Assembly: GCF_016757965.1 (NCBI RefSeq)
Contig: NZ_JAEKIW010000010.1
Coordinates: 57,599 to 121,598 of the forward strand
DNA length: 64,000 nucleotides
Direction of reading: 5' to 3'
Origin: Archaeoglobus neptunius
GTDB taxonomy: Archaea > Halobacteriota > Archaeoglobi > Archaeoglobales > Archaeoglobaceae
The notes under the pieces were generated by a model. That model was given only the letters and a program-made list of their open reading frames with translations. It was not told where the DNA came from and did not search any database. This document shows, piece after piece, positions 17,048 to 25,889 of this stretch (the stretch's first letter is position 1; the number at the start of each line of letters is the position of its first letter). Made by a program: the position numbers and the translations under genes.

Positions 17048-18082
17048 GTGTTAAGTGACGTTTTACGTGAAGCTTTAAGCGATCCAGTAACACAAGATGA
17101 AGCTCTGTACATCCTGAATAAAGTGCAAACAATTGAAAATTTTTTAGAACTTGCGAAGGTTGCCTCTAAGGTCAGAGATGATGAAGTTGGAGCAGTTTTC
17201 AAGTTTGATGGGTTCATAGGCTCAGTAACTCCGTGCACAACGAATCCGCCTTGTAAGTACTGCAGCAGATCAACTGGAAACCGTCCAGATTTCGCAGAAA
17301 AACCACTGACAACTGAAGAGATTGAACTGGGTGCGAGGTTAATAGACAGCACAGGCACAAAAAGAGTCGAGCTTGGTGGGGGAACATTATGGAGTGGAGC
17401 GGGTGAAAAGGTAACAGAAGCTGTGAAGGCCGTTAAAAAGGTGTCCTCAATGGACATTTGGATAAACGTTGGTCCTGCCCTAAATAAGGACGACCTCATC
17501 AGGGTAAAGGAATTGGGTGTCAGGGAGGTATGCAGCAGTCTTGAAACCATAAATCCAAAAGTTTTCAAAGAAGCAAAGCCGGGAGACAGTCTCGAGGCTA
17601 GAATGAAGCTTGCAGAAGAAATAAACGAGGTTGGATTGGGTCTTAAAAGCGTTATGATGGTTGGATTAGGCAGTAGCTACGAAGATTACGTAAAACACAT
17701 CTTCTGGTTCAAGAAGTTCGAGAATCTCAGTAGCATCTCTATAACTGGATTGAGACCAATTCCTGGAACGCCTTTTCAAAATAGGCCTATGGCAAATCCG
17801 CTTGAAGTTGCAAAAGTCGGTGCGGTTGCGAGGCTAGTTTTGAGAGATGTGGATGTGGGGTTTGGTGGGATAATGAATGATCCCCGACTGTTGCCACTCT
17901 GGATAATGGCAGGTGCAAATAGGGCAATTCATCTGGGTGCTCACGTTCACAGATTCTGGTCAACTCCGATAAGACATCCGAATACGTTCGTAGAGAAGCA
18001 TGGTGATATAGAATTCATAAACATGCTACCCCTGACGACTAGACTTGTTAGGGAGATGGGAATGGAGGCTGATGTGGAATGA
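17048..18082 (+). CDS. Radical SAM protein of the BioB/HcgA (HmdB)-like group
   Basis: About 344 residues. The iron–sulfur motif is CTTNPPCKYC, with cysteines 63, 69 and 72 (CX5CX2C) in place of the usual CX3CX2C. That spacing is known from HcgA/HmdB, the radical SAM protein of FeGP-cofactor synthesis for [Fe]-hydrogenase, itself related to BioB, HydE and HydG. A VELGGGTLWSG segment (about residues 110–120) fits the SAM-binding GGE-like strand, and LETINPKVF, VMMVGLG and GLRPIPGTPF fit later barrel strands of the BioB class. No hmd or other hcg gene is in this window. The stop overlaps an ABC-transporter lipoprotein gene by four bases, so the enzyme is coupled to uptake of a metal complex or cofactor. 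Its product is unknown. Confidence 0.75.
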   Translation: MLSDVLREALSDPVTQDEALYILNKVQTIENFLELAKVASKVRDDEVGAVFKFDGFIGSVTPCTTNPPCKYCSRSTGNRPDFAEKPLTTEEIELGARLIDSTGTKRVELGGGTLWSGAGEKVTEAVKAVKKVSSMDIWINVGPALNKDDLIRVKELGVREVCSSLETINPKVFKEAKPGDSLEARMKLAEEINEVGLGLKSVMMVGLGSSYEDYVKHIFWFKKFENLSSISITGLRPIPGTPFQNRPMANPLEVAKVGAVARLVLRDVDVGFGGIMNDPRLLPLWIMAGANRAIHLGAHVHRFWSTPIRHPNTFVEKHGDIEFINMLPLTTRLVREMGMEADVE

Positions 18083-19101
18083 GGAAAATTTTGCCAGTAC
18101 TTATTTTACTCATCATTGCATCTACAGTTCTTGGATGTGCTCAGCACAGAGAAGCGAAGATAAAGATAGTTGATCAGTCAGGGAGAGAGGTAGAAATTGG
18201 TAAGGTTGAAAGAATCGTCAGCCTATGGCCAGAAGCGACGAGAGTACTTTTTGCACTGGGTGTAGAAGATAAAATAGTTGGATTGGATAGCGATAGCAAG
18301 AAATGTCCAATTTTGACAAGAGCTTTTCCAGACAGGCTAAAAGAGATACCGGATGTTGGAAGCGCTGTCAGAGGAACTCTAAGCCTTGAAAAACTTGCAG
18401 AACTCAAACCTGATATCGTGTTCGTAAGGACTGAAGATAGAGAACTTGCGGACAAAATACAGCAAACTCTCGGAATTCCGGTTGTATGTGTCAGAATGGA
18501 TAAATTCAATCCACCTCAGACGAGTTTTGATATTATTACGGTCATAGGGAAAAGTGTTGGAAAGGAGGAAAGAGCCAGGAAAATAAGAGAATACCTCGAA
18601 CGTAAGATAGAGGAAGTCAAATCCGTAACATCAAAAATACCCAGTGCAGAAAGACCCAAGGTTTATCTTGCAAGCCCATACAATCTCAACTCTGTAATCG
18701 CTCTCGCTACGGATGTAGAAATTGCTGGAGGAAAGAGTCTGTCAGTTTACTGCAAGAGCTGGGCCTGCAGTGTAAGCTTTGAGCAGATCGCAAGCTGGAA
18801 TCCTGACGTAATTTTGCTTCATGCTTATGGTAAGTTCATGCCAGACGATTTGAAGAAAGACTCTAACTGGCAGAAGATTAAGGCGGTAAAGGAGAACAGA
18901 ATCTACAGAATACTGTTTGGTTACACAGGAAAAGATCCGGGACTCTTTGTTATAAACGTTCTAACCGAGGCAAAGATTCTGTATCCGGATAAGTTCAATT
19001 ACGACGTTGAAAAGGAAGGAAATGAGATTTTCAAAATGCTTTACGGCGTTGATGGATTGTACACCAAGATAAAAGAAGATTTTAAGCTTTCGTCAGTTTA
19101 A
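18079..19101 (+). CDS. ABC transporter substrate-binding lipoprotein (FepB/BtuF-like)
   Basis: About 340 residues. The N-terminal segment is hydrophobic with a lipobox ending ASTVLGC (Cys20). The mature protein follows the periplasmic-binding helical-backbone fold: VERIVSLWPEATRVLFALGV, LEKLAELKPDIVFV and WNPDVILLHAYG are the usual landmarks of siderophore, haem and cobalamin binders. A pair of cysteines in YCKSWACSVSFEQIAS is unusual and could help bind metal. The start overlaps the radical SAM stop (ATGA). Permease and ATPase genes follow, completing a FecCD-type importer. The ligand cannot be told from sequence; iron chelates, corrinoids, or a product of the radical SAM partner are possible. 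Confidence 0.85.
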   Translation: MRKILPVLILLIIASTVLGCAQHREAKIKIVDQSGREVEIGKVERIVSLWPEATRVLFALGVEDKIVGLDSDSKKCPILTRAFPDRLKEIPDVGSAVRGTLSLEKLAELKPDIVFVRTEDRELADKIQQTLGIPVVCVRMDKFNPPQTSFDIITVIGKSVGKEERARKIREYLERKIEEVKSVTSKIPSAERPKVYLASPYNLNSVIALATDVEIAGGKSLSVYCKSWACSVSFEQIASWNPDVILLHAYGKFMPDDLKKDSNWQKIKAVKENRIYRILFGYTGKDPGLFVINVLTEAKILYPDKFNYDVEKEGNEIFKMLYGVDGLYTKIKEDFKLSSV

Positions 19102-19137
19102 AATTTTTATTGTCAAAGGGTTAAATAAGACTGGCGA

Positions 19138-20172
19138 ATGGTGAGGCGAGCAACCGTGCCAACGGAATTTATGCGAAATTTCGAGAGGAAGTTTGAATTA
19201 CTTTCGTACAAAGCCAGTTTGATCCTCTTACCTCTCTTGCTGTTTGTCCTGTATCTGTCCATTGGAAAATATGCAATATCGCTGGACTCACTACCGTCGG
19301 TCTTGTTTAACGATTCGATCGAACATACAATACTCCTCAATGTGAGATTGCCAAGAGCGATCGAGGCAATGCTTTTCGGAGCTTGCATGGGCATTTCGGG
19401 GGCAGCTTTACAGACAACACTTAGAAATCCACTTGTAAGCCCGTATATACTCGGAATTTCATCAGGAGCTGCTTTTGGAGCTGCTTTGGCAATAGTTTCA
19501 CTTGGAACGGGCTATTTCTTCTTAATACAGCCTTCAGCTATCCTCTTCGCTTTGATTGCTGTTGCCATTACATTATCCTTATCGAAGTTCAGGGGGCAGT
19601 TTTCACCGGCATCCTTAGTTCTGGCAGGTATTATTGTTTCAGCTTTGTTTTCTGGTTTGATTTCGTTAGTTCAGATACTTGTCGAGCCTGAGAAGACTCA
19701 AACCATCGTTGCCTGGATAATCGGCAGGCTGTATGCAGTAACCTGGAATGATGTTGTTACCTCTGCTCCTCTGGCAGTGGTGGGGATACTGGGGCTTTTG
19801 GTTTTTAGGTGGAGAGTTTTTGCTCTTTCAATGGGTGACGAGGAGGCGAAATCTCTTGGTATTAATGTTGAAAGGGAGAGGTTGCTCGTAATACTGTTTG
19901 CATCAATTGCTACTGCATCGGTTGTTTCTGTAACCGGAATAATAGGATGGGTTTGCCTGATATCCCCACACATAACGAGATTTATAGTCGGCTCAAATCC
20001 GAAATATCTCCTCCCAGCTTCGATTTCGATCGGCGCCTCATTTATGTTAATTGCTGATTTGATTTCGAGAACTGTCTGGGTCTACGAGATACCCGTAGGG
20101 GTAATCACCACACTTATCGGAGCCCCCATGTTTCTTTATCTCATGAGGAGGGCTATGCATGAGTGGAGTTAA
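19138..20172 (+). CDS. ABC transporter permease, FecCD/BtuC family
   Basis: About 344 residues with around ten membrane helices, the normal size for FecCD/BtuC permeases. Recognisable landmarks are NVRLPRAIEAMLFGACMGISGAALQ's first part (RLPRAIEAMLFGA), NPLVSPYILGISSGAAFGAA, and the ATPase-contacting loop ISPHITRFIVGSNPKYLLP. Its partners are the lipoprotein upstream (gap of 36 bases) and the ATPase downstream, whose start it overlaps by 14 bases. ATG 19138 gives a long hydrophilic N-terminus; an in-frame ATG at 19171 is a plausible alternative start. Confidence 0.87.
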   Translation: MVRRATVPTEFMRNFERKFELLSYKASLILLPLLLFVLYLSIGKYAISLDSLPSVLFNDSIEHTILLNVRLPRAIEAMLFGACMGISGAALQTTLRNPLVSPYILGISSGAAFGAALAIVSLGTGYFFLIQPSAILFALIAVAITLSLSKFRGQFSPASLVLAGIIVSALFSGLISLVQILVEPEKTQTIVAWIIGRLYAVTWNDVVTSAPLAVVGILGLLVFRWRVFALSMGDEEAKSLGINVERERLLVILFASIATASVVSVTGIIGWVCLISPHITRFIVGSNPKYLLPASISIGASFMLIADLISRTVWVYEIPVGVITTLIGAPMFLYLMRRAMHEWS

Positions 20173-20923
20173 GGTGAGAAGCTTGAGATTTGGTTATGAT
20201 GAAAGGACTGTGCTAAAAGATGTATCCTTTGAAGTTAATGAAGGTGAAATTTTAACGATACTTGGCCCAAATGGTAGTGGTAAAACCACTCTGCTTAAAT
20301 GTTTAAACAGACTACTGAAACCAAAGGGTACGGTGTTTATCGACTCGTTTGAAATTTCAGGGCTTAACGAAAAGGAACTCGCAAAGTTCATTGGATATGT
20401 TCCGCAGATACATTCACCGGCATTTCCATATAAAGTCGTGGATGTCGTGGTCAGTGGAAGAACCCCACATTTAGGCCTTTCAATGCCAACTAAAAAAGAT
20501 TACGAGCTTGCTTATGATGTTCTCGGCAAGCTTGGTTTAGGTCATCTGGCAAATAGGCCTTACACGCAGTTGAGTGGTGGAGAACTGAGGCTGGTCCTCA
20601 TAGCAAGGGCTTTAATTCAGCGGCCGAAAATTTTACTCCTTGATGAGCCCACGTCTCATCTGGACCTAAAAAACAGGGTATCCGTTTTAAAAGTTTTGAA
20701 AGAAATTGCAAAGGAGGGTATTGCTGTAATAATGAGCGAACACGACCCGAATTTGGCCTCTCTTTTTTCGGATAAGGTTCTGCTGATGAGTAATGGCGGA
20801 ATGGTTGGATACGGGAATGTTCGAGATGTGCTGACCAGGGAGAACTTAATGAAAGTTTATGGAGTTGATGTAAAAATTTTTGAGAACAATGGAAAGCGGT
20901 ACATATTTCCGGTTATCGGTTAG
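20159..20923 (+). CDS. ABC transporter ATP-binding protein, FecE/BtuD-like
   Basis: About 254 residues. Walker A is GPNGSGKTTLL (about residues 37–47), the Q-loop is VPQIHSP, the signature is LSGGELRLVLIARAL, Walker B is KILLLDEPTSHLD, and the switch His is in MSEHDPN. The signature has ELRL where most relatives have ERQR or QRV. It powers the import complex with the permease it overlaps. This is the last gene of the radical SAM–transporter operon; after it comes a structured non-coding stretch and then an unrelated surface gene. Confidence 0.9.
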   Translation: MSGVKVRSLRFGYDERTVLKDVSFEVNEGEILTILGPNGSGKTTLLKCLNRLLKPKGTVFIDSFEISGLNEKELAKFIGYVPQIHSPAFPYKVVDVVVSGRTPHLGLSMPTKKDYELAYDVLGKLGLGHLANRPYTQLSGGELRLVLIARALIQRPKILLLDEPTSHLDLKNRVSVLKVLKEIAKEGIAVIMSEHDPNLASLFSDKVLLMSNGGMVGYGNVRDVLTRENLMKVYGVDVKIFENNGKRYIFPVIG

Positions 20924-21023
20924 CCTTTATGTCATTTACTGATAGCCCAGAGTGCTCTGTTCCTGTATATGCCAGCAGTCACGCATTCATCTTCCTTAAG
21001 CTTTAAACTCCCTAGCGAGTCCC

Positions 21024-21113
21024 GTTGGGCATGCGCGGTGGATTTTGCCAATTGCCATGGTTTTTTATGTCACCTCTTTTTTACGGGCATGTCCCTGGGC
21101 GTGCCCAACAACA
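21024..21113 (+). ncRNA. Candidate structured RNA or leader with alternative hairpins
   Basis: GTTGGGCATGC (21024–21034) can pair along its full length, with one G–U, with GCGTGCCCAAC (21099–21109). A second arm GGGCATG (21085–21091) can pair instead with CGTGCCC (21100–21106) around an eight-base loop, so the two stems exclude one another. An ACA follows one base after the long stem (21111–21113), as in archaeal H/ACA guide RNAs. The element ends about 60 bp before the ATG of the large secreted gene at 21172. It could be a guide RNA, a leader switch or a processing site. Nothing in the region encodes a protein. Confidence 0.4.
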
Positions 21114-21171
21114 GAAAGGTTTATCTGCCATCAGACGTAGATTAATCATTCAGTTTTGGTGATGATGAGGG

Positions 21172-24100
21172 ATGAGTGGAAAACTTAACGCCGGGTGGAT
21201 TGGTGCAATCCTGTTCCTGTTGATCGTGGCTATCCAATCTGCATCAGCCCAACCCCAGCTCATCGGCAAATGGGACTACGGTGCAGCTTTCGATGTGGCA
21301 GCTTCAGGGAACTACCTGTATGTTGCTGCGGGAGAGCAGGTAAGAATATACGATATCTCCACCAAAGCGAAGATAGAGAATATAGAGTTCACCCCTGTCA
21401 GACTGTTCAAGAGCTACTCCGATGTGGGTACCTTCAGGGAGAAAACGCCCCCCGTCAGTATCCTCCACACCAATGCTGGAGTTATTCAGGCCCTTTTCAT
21501 TGATGGAAACTACCTGTACATAGCGGGAGAGAAGAAGTTCGTCATAGCGGACGTAACCAACCCTACATCCCCCCATACTCTCTCCACCCTCAACATCCCT
21601 GCCACCGATGTTGAGGTTAAGGGCAGCTACGCCTACGCAGTCTCACAGAAGAGCATAGTCATAATCGACATTTCAGACAAAACCAATCCGAAAGTTATCT
21701 CACAGATAAGCGTCAACGACAAAATCAGAAGGCTCTGCATCCACGGAAACTACCTGCTGACTGGAGGAAACGATATCTTCCTCTACATCTACGACATCTC
21801 CAACCCTGCAAACCCGGTCCTCCTCGGAAAGTGGGCCGATCCGAACAACGATCCCCGCAGAGTAGTTTCCAGCATTGCTGTGAAAGGTAACTACGCCTAC
21901 GTGGTTGACTACCACTATGGCATTCACGTCGTCAACATCTCCAACCCTGCAAATCCTGTAGAAGTGAACTCCATAATTGGACAGAACGATCCCAATGCCA
22001 ACGACATCAAGGTTTTCGGCAACTACCTCTTCCTCTCCACACGCTACGAGGGATTCAGAGTTTACGACATCTCCAATCCGGAAAATCCAGCACAGATATC
22101 GGTCTTCTCAGGCTTTCCAGGATACGTTGAGGGCATCTTTGTCTATCAGACCTCCTTCGGCATGTACGTTTTTGAAACAGGCTACTCAACAGGATGGGCA
22201 ATAGTAAATGTCACAGACATCCACAACCCAACCCTCCTCGCCAGACTACCAGTCCCGACATGCGACAGCATCGCCGTAAAAGGAAACTACGCCTTCTACG
22301 GAGGACACAATGACGGCGTGTGGGTTGTTGATATCTCCGATCCCTCTCACCCCCAGGAAAAAATCCTGATCAAAAACAAGGGCAGAAACACCGGCCTTGC
22401 AATTGACGGCAACTACCTCTACATTGCAGGGAGCTGGGCGGATCTTACGATTGCAGACATCTCGAATCCCGAAGATCCGGTAATCACGGTATGGAACTTC
22501 GGAGGGAGTCTGGGAGGAAATCTCATCGTTGTTGACAACTACCTCTATGCGGGTGGAATCAAGATATTCGACGTATCGGACAAGCACAATCCGAAGCTCG
22601 TCTATTCAGCAGATCTGGGCTTTGGTAGAGGAGCCCAGCCCCTGGCGAGATATGGCAACTATCTCATCTTTGGCGGGCAGAACGGGCTTTTCATTGTTGA
22701 CATCTCCAACAGAACGAACCCTGTTGTTGTGGCCAATTACAGCCTCAACATGTACACCGGAGATGCTGAAATCCACGGCACCACCCTCTTTGCGGTAGAG
22801 GGGACAGGAGGTATATACTCAATAGACATCTCCAACCCGGCAAATCCAAAGCTTCTGGACAGCATTACCAGCATCATCGCCAACAAAATCGCCATATGCG
22901 GTAACAAAGCCTACCTACTACCAAGAATCTCAAGCTGGGGAGGAATGAGAATCATCAACATCTCCGACCCCTCCAACCTGAAACTGGAGGGCACGGTTGA
23001 TGGCGTGTATGGCAAGGATGTGGCCGAGTACAGCGGAATTCTCTACACTACAGAGGGACACGTAGTATTCACAGGTGTGACAGAAATACCACTAACGATC
23101 TCACTGCTGAGTGTACAGGATATCACTCAGAACTCCGCTGTGGTAGTCTGGCAGACAAACAAGGACTCTGATTCCCTCGTGGAGTACGGAACCGCTTCTG
23201 GTCAGTACACTGAAAGGGTCCATGATCAGACGATGACAAGGTATCATTCAATTACCCTGAGCAATCTCATCCCCGGAACCACATACTATCTCAAGGTTGT
23301 TTCCACCACCGGGAATGAAACTGCAGCGTCTGCAGAGATATCCTTCAAAACACAGGATCTGGTATTTACCGCAAACAATACTCTGAACAGTGCCTCTTCT
23401 GGTAACAGCAGTAGTGGTGGCAGTAACGGTGAGGCAGCAACCGTGAATGCAAAATCTGTTGCCAGAATCTACCCATCCAAAGACTCGAGAATATCTCCGA
23501 TCTCGACCTGGAACAGCGGAGATAGGGATCTGGCAGTGGGCAGCTTCGACAGATACAGAACCGTGCTTGAGTTCAAACTTCCAGAAGGCACAGGTGAGAT
23601 CAAGTCAATTCAGCTCTACCTCTACGTCAAGTCCACCAGAAACAGCCAGTACAACCACACAATTGAGCTTTACACACTCAACGGCGATTTCAATGAGCAG
23701 GAAGTAAACTGGACTCACAAAACCAGCAGCGAAAAATGGAGTACACCTGGAGGCGACCTGGGAATACTGGTCGACCACTACAATGCAACGGGAGACCTCT
23801 CAGGTAAGTGGATATCCTTCACTCTGAAAGGAAGTGATGCGGACAACTCCCTCAACCTCTCATGGGGAGACACGGTAAGGCTGATACTAGTCCAGAAAGT
23901 CACAGGAGACTGGCACAACAAGTACAGACACGATCACTTTGACTCAAGGGAGGGAGAGAACAAGCCATATCTTGTTGTGGATGTTGTAAAAGACCAGGAT
24001 CCACCCACAATCACAATAATCAGTCCTGCAAACAATTCCGAGCTTCCAAGCAATACTGATAAGGTACTGGTCAGGATTGCAACGAATGAAGAGGCAAAAT

Positions 24101-24819
24101 GTCAGTATGCTACAAGAGACTTTGTGTATGGAGAAGGAATTGATTTCCTGTCGAATGGAACGGAGCATACATTTGAGCTTAATGTAGAGAGCGGCAAGGA
24201 GTACACGTTTTACTATCGCTGCATTGACAAATACGGTAATGCAGATTTGTCGAGTGTGGTTCATAAATTCAGTGTACAGCCCTCTGGGCCAGCCAGAATC
24301 TACCCATCCAAAGACTCGAGAATATCTCCGATCTCGACCTGGAACAGCGGAGATAGGGATCTGGCAGTGGGCAGCTTCGACAGATACAGAACCGTGCTTG
24401 AGTTCAAACTTCCAGAAGGCACAGGTGAGATCAAGTCAATTCAGCTCTACCTCTACGTCAAGTCCACCAGAAACAGCCAGTACAACCACACAATTGAGCT
24501 TTACACACTCAACGGCGATTTCAATGAGCAGGAAGTAAACTGGACTCACAAAACCAGCAGCGAAAAATGGAGTACACCTGGAGGCGACCTGGGAATACTG
24601 GTCGACCACTACAATGCAACGGGAGACCTCTCAGGTAAGTGGATATCCTTCACTCTGAAAGGAAGTGATGCGGACAACTCCCTCAACCTCTCATGGGGAG
24701 ACACGGTAAGGCTGATACTAGTCCAGAAAGTCACAGGAGACTGGCACAACAAGTACAGACACGATCACTTTGACTCAAGGGAGGGAGAGAACAAGCCATA
24801 TCTTTTAATAATCCGGTAA
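21172..24819 (+). CDS. Large secreted LVIVD-repeat beta-propeller protein with two identical C-terminal modules
   Basis: A 1215-residue surface protein. The signal peptide has a hydrophobic stretch at about residues 12–24 and likely cleavage after SASA. Residues ~30–640 are more than a dozen LVIVD-type propeller repeats of the form 'GNYLYVA…VYDISNPANP'. A fibronectin III-like domain (ITQNSAVVVWQTNKDSDSL, about 650–730) and a Ser/Gly/Asn linker follow. Two copies of a ~171-residue DNRLRE-like module (RIYPSKDSRISPISTWNSGD…) surround an Ig-like segment. The two modules are identical at DNA level over 513 bp. No PEF tail is present; the protein ends right after module 2 (YLLIIR). Codons are C-rich compared with the purine-rich neighbours. 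A role in adhesion or binding is inferred. Confidence 0.82.
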   Translation: MSGKLNAGWIGAILFLLIVAIQSASAQPQLIGKWDYGAAFDVAASGNYLYVAAGEQVRIYDISTKAKIENIEFTPVRLFKSYSDVGTFREKTPPVSILHTNAGVIQALFIDGNYLYIAGEKKFVIADVTNPTSPHTLSTLNIPATDVEVKGSYAYAVSQKSIVIIDISDKTNPKVISQISVNDKIRRLCIHGNYLLTGGNDIFLYIYDISNPANPVLLGKWADPNNDPRRVVSSIAVKGNYAYVVDYHYGIHVVNISNPANPVEVNSIIGQNDPNANDIKVFGNYLFLSTRYEGFRVYDISNPENPAQISVFSGFPGYVEGIFVYQTSFGMYVFETGYSTGWAIVNVTDIHNPTLLARLPVPTCDSIAVKGNYAFYGGHNDGVWVVDISDPSHPQEKILIKNKGRNTGLAIDGNYLYIAGSWADLTIADISNPEDPVITVWNFGGSLGGNLIVVDNYLYAGGIKIFDVSDKHNPKLVYSADLGFGRGAQPLARYGNYLIFGGQNGLFIVDISNRTNPVVVANYSLNMYTGDAEIHGTTLFAVEGTGGIYSIDISNPANPKLLDSITSIIANKIAICGNKAYLLPRISSWGGMRIINISDPSNLKLEGTVDGVYGKDVAEYSGILYTTEGHVVFTGVTEIPLTISLLSVQDITQNSAVVVWQTNKDSDSLVEYGTASGQYTERVHDQTMTRYHSITLSNLIPGTTYYLKVVSTTGNETAASAEISFKTQDLVFTANNTLNSASSGNSSSGGSNGEAATVNAKSVARIYPSKDSRISPISTWNSGDRDLAVGSFDRYRTVLEFKLPEGTGEIKSIQLYLYVKSTRNSQYNHTIELYTLNGDFNEQEVNWTHKTSSEKWSTPGGDLGILVDHYNATGDLSGKWISFTLKGSDADNSLNLSWGDTVRLILVQKVTGDWHNKYRHDHFDSREGENKPYLVVDVVKDQDPPTITIISPANNSELPSNTDKVLVRIATNEEAKCQYATRDFVYGEGIDFLSNGTEHTFELNVESGKEYTFYYRCIDKYGNADLSSVVHKFSVQPSGPARIYPSKDSRISPISTWNSGDRDLAVGSFDRYRTVLEFKLPEGTGEIKSIQLYLYVKSTRNSQYNHTIELYTLNGDFNEQEVNWTHKTSSEKWSTPGGDLGILVDHYNATGDLSGKWISFTLKGSDADNSLNLSWGDTVRLILVQKVTGDWHNKYRHDHFDSREGENKPYLLIIR
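23461..23973 (+). repeat. 513-bp direct repeat, copy 1
   Basis: Read side by side, this stretch and 24292–24804 are identical at every base, 831 bp apart and in the same reading frame (831 and 513 are both multiples of three). It encodes the first DNRLRE-like module. The match begins at the first base of the alanine codon before RIYPSK and ends two codons into divergent sequence, so the duplication boundaries coincide with the domain. Confidence 0.95.
24292..24804 (+). repeat. 513-bp direct repeat, copy 2
   Basis: The second identical copy, encoding the last module of the 1215-residue surface protein. The coding frame stops 15 bp after the repeat ends, whereas copy 1 continues into VVDVVKDQDPP and an Ig-like segment. 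Perfect identity including third codon positions means recent duplication or ongoing gene conversion. Confidence 0.95.
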
Positions 24820-24895
24820 AAATATCGAACCAGAATTTAAATATTTACCAAAATTTTTATTAAAGGATTTGCGTATATTTATTTAGTTGGTAATT

Positions 24896-25849
24896 ATGAA
24901 AAGTCTCAGAGTAGGTGTTATCGGTGCAGGGATGATGGGAAGGCACCATGCGAGGGTGTACTCAGAGATACCATTCGCTGATCTCGTTGGTGTGGCAGAT
25001 TCAAATGGGGAGAAGGCCAGGGAGGTTGCAGCAGAATTTAAAACTCGAGCGTTTACGGATTTTGGGGATCTTCTGGAAGAGGATCTGGATGCTGTCAGCA
25101 TAGCAGTTCCGACAAGCATGCATAAGGACGTGGCACTGAGAGTTGCTGATTACGGGGTAAACATGCTTATAGAAAAGCCAATCGCCGATTCGATCGAAAA
25201 TGCACGTAGGATTGTGAAAGCTGCAAGAATCAACGATCTGAAGGTGATGATTGGGCACATAGAGCGCTTCAATCCCGCTGTGTTAAAGCTGAAAGAGTTG
25301 ATAAAGAATGGAGAGCTTGGAAGCATACTTGCAATCTCATGCAAAAGAGTTGGTCCGTACTCACCCCGCATAAGGGATGTTGGAATCATAATAGACCTGG
25401 CGGTGCATGAGATCGATACGATATCGTTCCTTTACGGGATGAGAGCGGATAACGTTTATGCTGTCGCTGGAAACAGTTTTCATAAATGGGAGGATTATGC
25501 ATCGATTGTTGTTAAATTCAGTCCAGACAGGGTTGGACTGATCGACACAAACTGGCTGACTCCAACCAAGGTAAGGACTCTGAATGCGGTGGGAACTGGT
25601 TGTGTGGCAAATCTGAACTACCTTGAGCAAAGTCTTGAGATTGTGAGGGAGGATGGAAAGGTAGCTGTGAATGTCAGGAAAAGGGAACCTTTGAGGAATG
25701 AGCTGGAAACTTTTTTGAACTGCATTTTGACCGATACGGAGCCAGAACCTTCAGCGGAAGATGGCCTGTACGTTCTTTCTGTGGCAATTTCGGCAATAAA
25801 GTCCTACAAATCTGGTTTGCCTGTCGAAATAGGGGGTATAATCGTCTGA
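24896..25849 (+). CDS. Gfo/Idh/MocA family NAD(P)-dependent sugar dehydrogenase
   Basis: About 317 residues, the normal family length. The N-terminal Rossmann fold has VGVIGAGMMGRHHARVY, and the family's EKP motif appears as MLIEKPIADS (about residues 88–97), with the catalytic Lys there. IGHIERFNPAV and VHEIDTISFLYG complete the active site. The GHxERFNPAV type resembles the UDP-sugar 3-dehydrogenases (WlbA/MviM-like) that oxidise C3 before amination. A hexapeptide acetyltransferase at 27598 would fit the same diacetamido-sugar logic; the aminotransferase is not in this window. ATG 24896 is preferred to an upstream TTG. Confidence 0.83.
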   Translation: MKSLRVGVIGAGMMGRHHARVYSEIPFADLVGVADSNGEKAREVAAEFKTRAFTDFGDLLEEDLDAVSIAVPTSMHKDVALRVADYGVNMLIEKPIADSIENARRIVKAARINDLKVMIGHIERFNPAVLKLKELIKNGELGSILAISCKRVGPYSPRIRDVGIIIDLAVHEIDTISFLYGMRADNVYAVAGNSFHKWEDYASIVVKFSPDRVGLIDTNWLTPTKVRTLNAVGTGCVANLNYLEQSLEIVREDGKVAVNVRKREPLRNELETFLNCILTDTEPEPSAEDGLYVLSVAISAIKSYKSGLPVEIGGIIV

Positions 25850-25889
25850 TTGGGCAGATATGTCTGGGTTTTCAGTACATTGAGCTCAG

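Noticed and set aside
16954..17568. A 204-codon minus-strand frame over the start of the radical SAM gene
   Set aside because: The plus strand has the GGAGGTGA site and the cysteine motif; the opposite frame has no support.
20924..21171. A tRNA gene in the GC-richer spacer
   Set aside because: No cloverleaf, T-loop (GTTCRA) or anticodon arm could be laid out; only the competing hairpins remain.
23461..24804. The direct repeats as ends of a mobile element
   Set aside because: They are in-frame coding modules of one protein, the sequence between them codes for an Ig-like segment, and there is no transposase or inverted terminus.
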